In this document: positions 14,018 through 17,387 of the stretch, one piece after another | Layout of the letters: the number at the start of each line of letters is the position of its first letter | Numbering within the stretch: position 1 is the first letter of the stretch | Assembly (NCBI GenBank): GCA_047921075.1 | Contig: JBLRWS010000049.1 | Location: 1-17,387 of the forward strand | Length of the DNA stretch: 17,387 nucleotides | Source: JBLRWS01 sp047921075 | GTDB lineage: Bacteria > Bacteroidota > Rhodothermia > Balneolales > Balneolaceae | Direction of reading: 5' to 3' | Position numbers and translations under genes: made by a program | Notes under the pieces: generated by a model | Told to the model about the DNA's origin: nothing | What the model saw: only the letters and a program-made list of their open reading frames with translations | The model's database searches: none

Positions 14018-14866
14018 ATGCCACTTCAATACAACGAATATTACAACGAACAGACCGGCCTCACCATCGGCCTGAAAAAACTACTTTTCTCTGTACAGTC
14101 GGAGTTTCAGCTTGTAGAGGTGTATGAAACCGACACCTGGGGCAACTTGATGACGATAGACGGAATGGTGATGTTGAGTGAGAAGGACGAGTTTGTCTAT
14201 CACGAGATGATTGCACACACAGCGCTCTTCACCCATCCCGAGCCAAAGCGGGTGCTTATAATCGGCGGAGGAGATGGGGGAACCGCCCGCGAAGTGCTGA
14301 AGCACGGGTCGGTGGAGCAGGTGGACATGGTAGAAATTGATAAAACCGTGGTGGATGCATCCAAAGCACACTTCCCGGGCGTTGGCGATTTTGACAATCC
14401 AAAACTGACCGTGCTGTATGAAGATGGCATCGCTTTTGTGAAAAATGTAAAGGATCCATACGACGTGATCATTATTGACGGATCGGATCCGGTAGGCCCG
14501 GCCGAGGGGTTGTTTGAAAAAGAGTTTTACAGCTACTGCAAGGCGGCACTGACCGAAAACGGCGTTCTCACGGCACAGACCGAAAGCCCGTGGATTTCTG
14601 CCTACCATCCCAGCATGAAAAAAGTATTCGGTGCTCTGGATGAGCTGTTCCCCATCTCTAAAATGTATTTGAGTTATATTCCGTTATATCCTGCGGGGAT
14701 GTGGTCGATGGCGCTTGCGTCGCTCGGCCCCGATCCGCTCTCGGACGCCACCCTGAAGCGCATTCAGGATGCACCCGCATGGCTTCAACAACTCAATTAT
14801 TATAATAGTGATGTTCATACCGGCGCGTTTGCACTTCCCAACTTTGTTGCCCGGCTGGTGGAATAA
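14018..14866 (+). CDS. speE: Spermidine synthase-family aminopropyltransferase
   Basis: The 282-residue enzyme has the full family signature: an N-terminal beta-strand domain, the decarboxylated-AdoMet motif IIGGGDGGTAREVLKH (81-96, GGGDGGT at 83-89), Glu106/Asp108 in VEIDK for the ribose, Asp136 in EDG for the adenine side, and the catalytic Asp154/Asp157 in IIIDGSDPVGPA. It transfers an aminopropyl group to putrescine (giving spermidine) or, in some thermophiles and archaea, to agmatine (giving aminopropylagmatine). Because the cluster supplies agmatine and no agmatinase is seen, the agmatine route must be considered. The start is ATG without a Shine-Dalgarno sequence. The next gene begins three bases after its stop. 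Confidence 0.93.
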   Translation: MPLQYNEYYNEQTGLTIGLKKLLFSVQSEFQLVEVYETDTWGNLMTIDGMVMLSEKDEFVYHEMIAHTALFTHPEPKRVLIIGGGDGGTAREVLKHGSVEQVDMVEIDKTVVDASKAHFPGVGDFDNPKLTVLYEDGIAFVKNVKDPYDVIIIDGSDPVGPAEGLFEKEFYSYCKAALTENGVLTAQTESPWISAYHPSMKKVFGALDELFPISKMYLSYIPLYPAGMWSMALASLGPDPLSDATLKRIQDAPAWLQQLNYYNSDVHTGAFALPNFVARLVE

Positions 14867-14869
14867 CCG

Positions 14870-16588
14870 GTGAGGCGTGTGGTACGATTCATATCGGCCA
14901 CGTTGGTCCTGTTGCTGGTTGCTGCGGCCGGGTTGGAAGCCCGTCAGCTCACACCGAATCAGCCGGTGGTGTTGGACCAGGAGCGTATACTCTCTCTTCC
15001 TTCTTCTGTGCAGACATCGTTGCGCAGCGCCGGTTCGGCGATGGACCAATCAGAAACGGTTGTCCGGTGGTTTGCATCGCAAGGCTATCTGGATGCACGG
15101 GTTGATTCGGTCTCCGATAGAACCGAAACCCGCCACATATACGCCGTTAGAGGCTGTCGCTACACACTGGAAGCGTTGCAGCTGCAAGTTAAGGACGACC
15201 CCGGTTTAACGCTTCGGGAAGGCCGATGGCTGGGCACTGCTTTTACGGCCGATCTAATCCCCGCAATAGCTGCCGAACTGCTGCAGGACGTAGAAGAGGA
15301 GGGCTACCTGCTTGCGGCATTTGAGGTGCAGTCGGTGGAACGCCACGCCGGTTCTTGCTCGGTTCATCTGCATGCTGCGATAGATCTGGGCGACACGTTT
15401 GAAGCAGGAAGTGTACGTGTTATAGGTGCAGAACGAACCGGTATGGAGTACCTGCAGCGGGTTACCGGCATTCGATCAGGTGAGATCATCACCCCCGCGT
15501 TGATGGATCGGGGACGTCGAAACCTGATCCATACAGAGCTTTTCGAGGATGTCTCAGAAGGGGAGCTGGTGTTTGTGAACGACGACCCGGCTGTACAGTA
15601 CGAGGTGCAGGAACAGCAGATGAACTTTTTTGACGGAATGTTTGGGTTGGTGCCCGACGCAAGTGGAAGTGCCCGTTTCGCCGGTTTTGGTGACATCTTG
15701 CTACGCAATGCACTGGCCGATGGAAACCGTCTGAATCTCCGCTTCGAGCAGTTGCAGCCATTTGTGACCAAGCTCGATGTACGGGCCGAACAGGATATTG
15801 CCGGTGGATTTCCGGTACGCCTCGGCGGCGGGCTCCATTTTGTGCAGCAGGATTCGACCTACCTAACCCGTTCGTTTGACCTGCAGGCTGCCTATCGCCT
15901 CTTTACCGGGTTTGAATTGATCGGTACGATACGCGCCGATCGCAGTTCGGTGTCGGATGTTCAGGGGCGGGAGCTGGCCGGGTTCGATTCGCGTGCTACG
16001 TTTTTTGGTGGCGGGTTTCGCCTGAGACAGCTCGATCGTGTGCTGGTGCCAACCCGCGGATACGATCTTCGGGTACTGCTCGAAACCGGGCGGCGCTTCA
16101 TCACCGACACCCGTTTTGATGATTCCCGCGATCGAAATTTCCGGCAAACCAGACTGAACGGTTCCGTTCGCGGTTTTCTTCCCGTCACCCGCCGAACCAT
16201 ACTGGCTCCCCGGGCCGTGGTACAAGTGCTTGAAAGTCCTCAGTTTCTGATCACCGATCTTTTCCGGTTTGGTGGGGCGAGTTCGCTGCGCGGCTATCGT
16301 GAGGATCAGTTTCGCGCCTCGCAGGTTGTGTGGGGAGATTTTGAAGTGCGCCGAATGATTGAACGGAACTCTTATCTGTTTCTATTTGGCGCGTATGGAT
16401 TGTTTGAGCGCCCACAGCTCATCACTGAACCCACTGCACAGCTTTCCGGAACCGAATCTTTACAATCCTTCGGAGGCGGATTAACGTTTCAATCTCCGCT
16501 TGGGTTGATTACTTTCTCATATGCCATTTCTCCAGATGATGATATCTCGAACGGCAAAGTACACGTTGGGATATCGACCGGTCTCTAA
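14870..16588 (+). CDS. Short Omp85/BamA-TamA-type outer-membrane protein
   Basis: The GTG at 14870 starts a 572-residue protein with a signal peptide (MRRVVRFISA to LEA near residue 24). It has an N-terminal periplasmic part (about 40-250) with one or two POTRA-like repeats; the clearest runs from about 180 to 245 and includes GSVRVIGAERTG and LIHTELFEDV. The C-terminal beta-barrel (about 260-572) carries the Omp85 hallmark GGASSLRGY (468-476), the strand-6 RGY motif of the surface-antigen D15 domain. It ends in Leu, not the common Phe. At under 600 residues it is shorter than true BamA (five POTRAs), so it is more likely a TamA-like or TPS-like transporter or assembly factor. It starts three bases after speE stops, so it is co-translated with the polyamine genes, although no functional link is known. 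Confidence 0.85.
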   Translation: MRRVVRFISATLVLLLVAAAGLEARQLTPNQPVVLDQERILSLPSSVQTSLRSAGSAMDQSETVVRWFASQGYLDARVDSVSDRTETRHIYAVRGCRYTLEALQLQVKDDPGLTLREGRWLGTAFTADLIPAIAAELLQDVEEEGYLLAAFEVQSVERHAGSCSVHLHAAIDLGDTFEAGSVRVIGAERTGMEYLQRVTGIRSGEIITPALMDRGRRNLIHTELFEDVSEGELVFVNDDPAVQYEVQEQQMNFFDGMFGLVPDASGSARFAGFGDILLRNALADGNRLNLRFEQLQPFVTKLDVRAEQDIAGGFPVRLGGGLHFVQQDSTYLTRSFDLQAAYRLFTGFELIGTIRADRSSVSDVQGRELAGFDSRATFFGGGFRLRQLDRVLVPTRGYDLRVLLETGRRFITDTRFDDSRDRNFRQTRLNGSVRGFLPVTRRTILAPRAVVQVLESPQFLITDLFRFGGASSLRGYREDQFRASQVVWGDFEVRRMIERNSYLFLFGAYGLFERPQLITEPTAQLSGTESLQSFGGGLTFQSPLGLITFSYAISPDDDISNGKVHVGISTGL

Positions 16589-16605
16589 TCAAACCATATT
16601 CTGTT

Positions 16606-17316
16606 ATGAGCCGAATACTTTACATTTTTCCCCATCCCGATGATGAATCATTCGGCCCCGCTCCGGCCATTTCTGCGCAACGCCGGCAGGGGCATGAGGT
16701 ATATTTACTGACACTTACCAAAGGCGAAGCCACCAAGCAGCGGTTTCGCCTCGGGCTTGATAAAAAACAGATGGGCGAAGTGCGCTATCGGGAGATGAAA
16801 TGTGTAGAAAAGGTACTGGACCTGTCGGGTATGACAGTTCTTGACCTGCCGGATGGAGAGCTTAAGAAGATGGATCCTCTGGAAATTGAGGAGGCGATAG
16901 CAGAGCAGGTGCATCGCCTGCGCCCGGATGTGCTGGTTACCTACGCGGTGCACGGGGTAAGCGGGTTCCATGATCATCTTGTGAGTCATGCCGTGGTGAA
17001 GAGTCTATTTTGCCGGCTGCGTCGCGATGGTGTGCCATATGCAAAACGGCTGGCACTCTATACCCGAACCGGAGAGGTAAAAACAGATGGAAAGTTTCGC
17101 CTCGAAGCGACGCCCCACGAAGAGATTGCCTTTACGGAAGTATGCACCGAGCAGGATATGGAGCGCTTCCACAGCGCACTGGACTGCTACGAAACCTATC
17201 AGGAAGTGATTGAACAGAGCAAGGTGAAAGAGGTGGTTAACAACGAGGTGCCGTTCGAAGTTTTTGGCGAAACATTTACGTCACCTCTGGAGAGCCTGGA
17301 CCACCATTTGCCGTAG
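16606..17316 (+). CDS. PIG-L/LmbE-family deacetylase (bacillithiol BshB-like?)
   Basis: This 236-residue protein opens with a Rossmann-like strand and the zinc motif HPDDE (10-14), in which His10 and Asp13 bind metal and Asp12 is the expected base. A second motif at 118-128, GVSGFHDHLVSH, supplies the third ligand (likely His124). In most relatives this segment reads GHPDH or GHSNH, so the His that helps catalysis is replaced by Phe121, with His122 next to it. Family members remove acetyl groups from N-acetylglucosamine conjugates such as mycothiol or bacillithiol precursors, GlcNAc-PI and antibiotics. Bacillithiol synthesis is plausible in this lineage but cannot be shown here. The gene follows the Omp85 gene by 17 bp and is last in the cluster. 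Confidence 0.85.
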   Translation: MSRILYIFPHPDDESFGPAPAISAQRRQGHEVYLLTLTKGEATKQRFRLGLDKKQMGEVRYREMKCVEKVLDLSGMTVLDLPDGELKKMDPLEIEEAIAEQVHRLRPDVLVTYAVHGVSGFHDHLVSHAVVKSLFCRLRRDGVPYAKRLALYTRTGEVKTDGKFRLEATPHEEIAFTEVCTEQDMERFHSALDCYETYQEVIEQSKVKEVVNNEVPFEVFGETFTSPLESLDHHLP

Positions 17317-17331
17317 CTTTTTTTAAAAAAT

Positions 17332-17375
17332 GGGTATAAAAAAAGCCGGTCCCTTGCAGGTGCAAAGGCCGGCTT
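17332..17375 (-). terminator. Minus-strand terminator for a gene beyond the right edge
   Basis: A seven-base outer stem (17343-17349 with 17369-17375) continues into an inner seven-base stem with one wobble and one bulge. Read on the minus strand it is followed by seven T. On the plus strand only two T follow, so it mainly serves a convergent minus-strand gene to the right of this window, while it may also slow transcription leaving the deacetylase gene. Confidence 0.75.
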
Positions 17376-17387
17376 ATCACATTCAAA

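Overview
The window reads as ordinary chromosome from a pigmented, Gram-negative bacterium of the Bacteroidota/Rhodothermota/Balneolota type. Base composition looks middling. Most start codons lack a Shine-Dalgarno sequence, although speH has a clear one. Several products are exported or sit in the outer membrane (a small beta-barrel protein, an Omp85 protein, an exported amidohydrolase, an S9 peptidase). A CrtC-type carotenoid hydratase lies beside a CruC/HpnB-like glycosyltransferase. The lineage is an inference from gene content and style, not from a marker gene. There are no rRNA or tRNA genes, CRISPR arrays or insertion sequences.

Layout: (1) 1-2603: the 5' part of a Xer-type tyrosine recombinase and a membrane GT2 glycosyltransferase on the minus strand, with a divergent CrtC-family hydratase on the plus strand; hydratase and glycosyltransferase could catalyse consecutive steps in making a glycosylated carotenoid. 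(2) 2608-4720, minus: an exported metal-dependent amidohydrolase and a small outer-membrane barrel protein, probably one operon. (3) 4721-5063: a 343-bp gap with a run of hairpins ending in a strong plus-strand terminator that has no gene in front of it, a candidate small RNA. (4) 5064-8219, plus: an exported CrtC/AttH-like protein, then a three-helix membrane protein whose stop overlaps the start of a FAD disulfide oxidoreductase resembling, but not being, mercuric reductase. (5) 8341-12833, minus: an exported S9 prolyl-oligopeptidase-family peptidase, a 5'-truncated inorganic pyrophosphatase relic, and a fused alpha-beta E1 subunit of a 2-oxoacid dehydrogenase. (6) 12997-17316, plus: a tight cluster of speH (AdoMet decarboxylase), pyruvoyl-dependent arginine decarboxylase, speE (aminopropyltransferase), an Omp85 protein and a PIG-L/LmbE deacetylase.

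The most coherent pathway is polyamine synthesis in region 6: arginine to agmatine, AdoMet to its decarboxylated form, and an aminopropyl transfer, using two self-cleaving pyruvoyl enzymes. No agmatine-hydrolysing enzyme is visible, so the order of steps is open. The best leads for follow-up are the pyrophosphatase relic, the orphan hairpin/terminator transcript at about 4800-4917, the small membrane protein coupled to the oxidoreductase, and a 10-base sequence shared by the leaders of the genes at 5064 and 6401. I found no clear new multi-gene system; these are separate modest observations.
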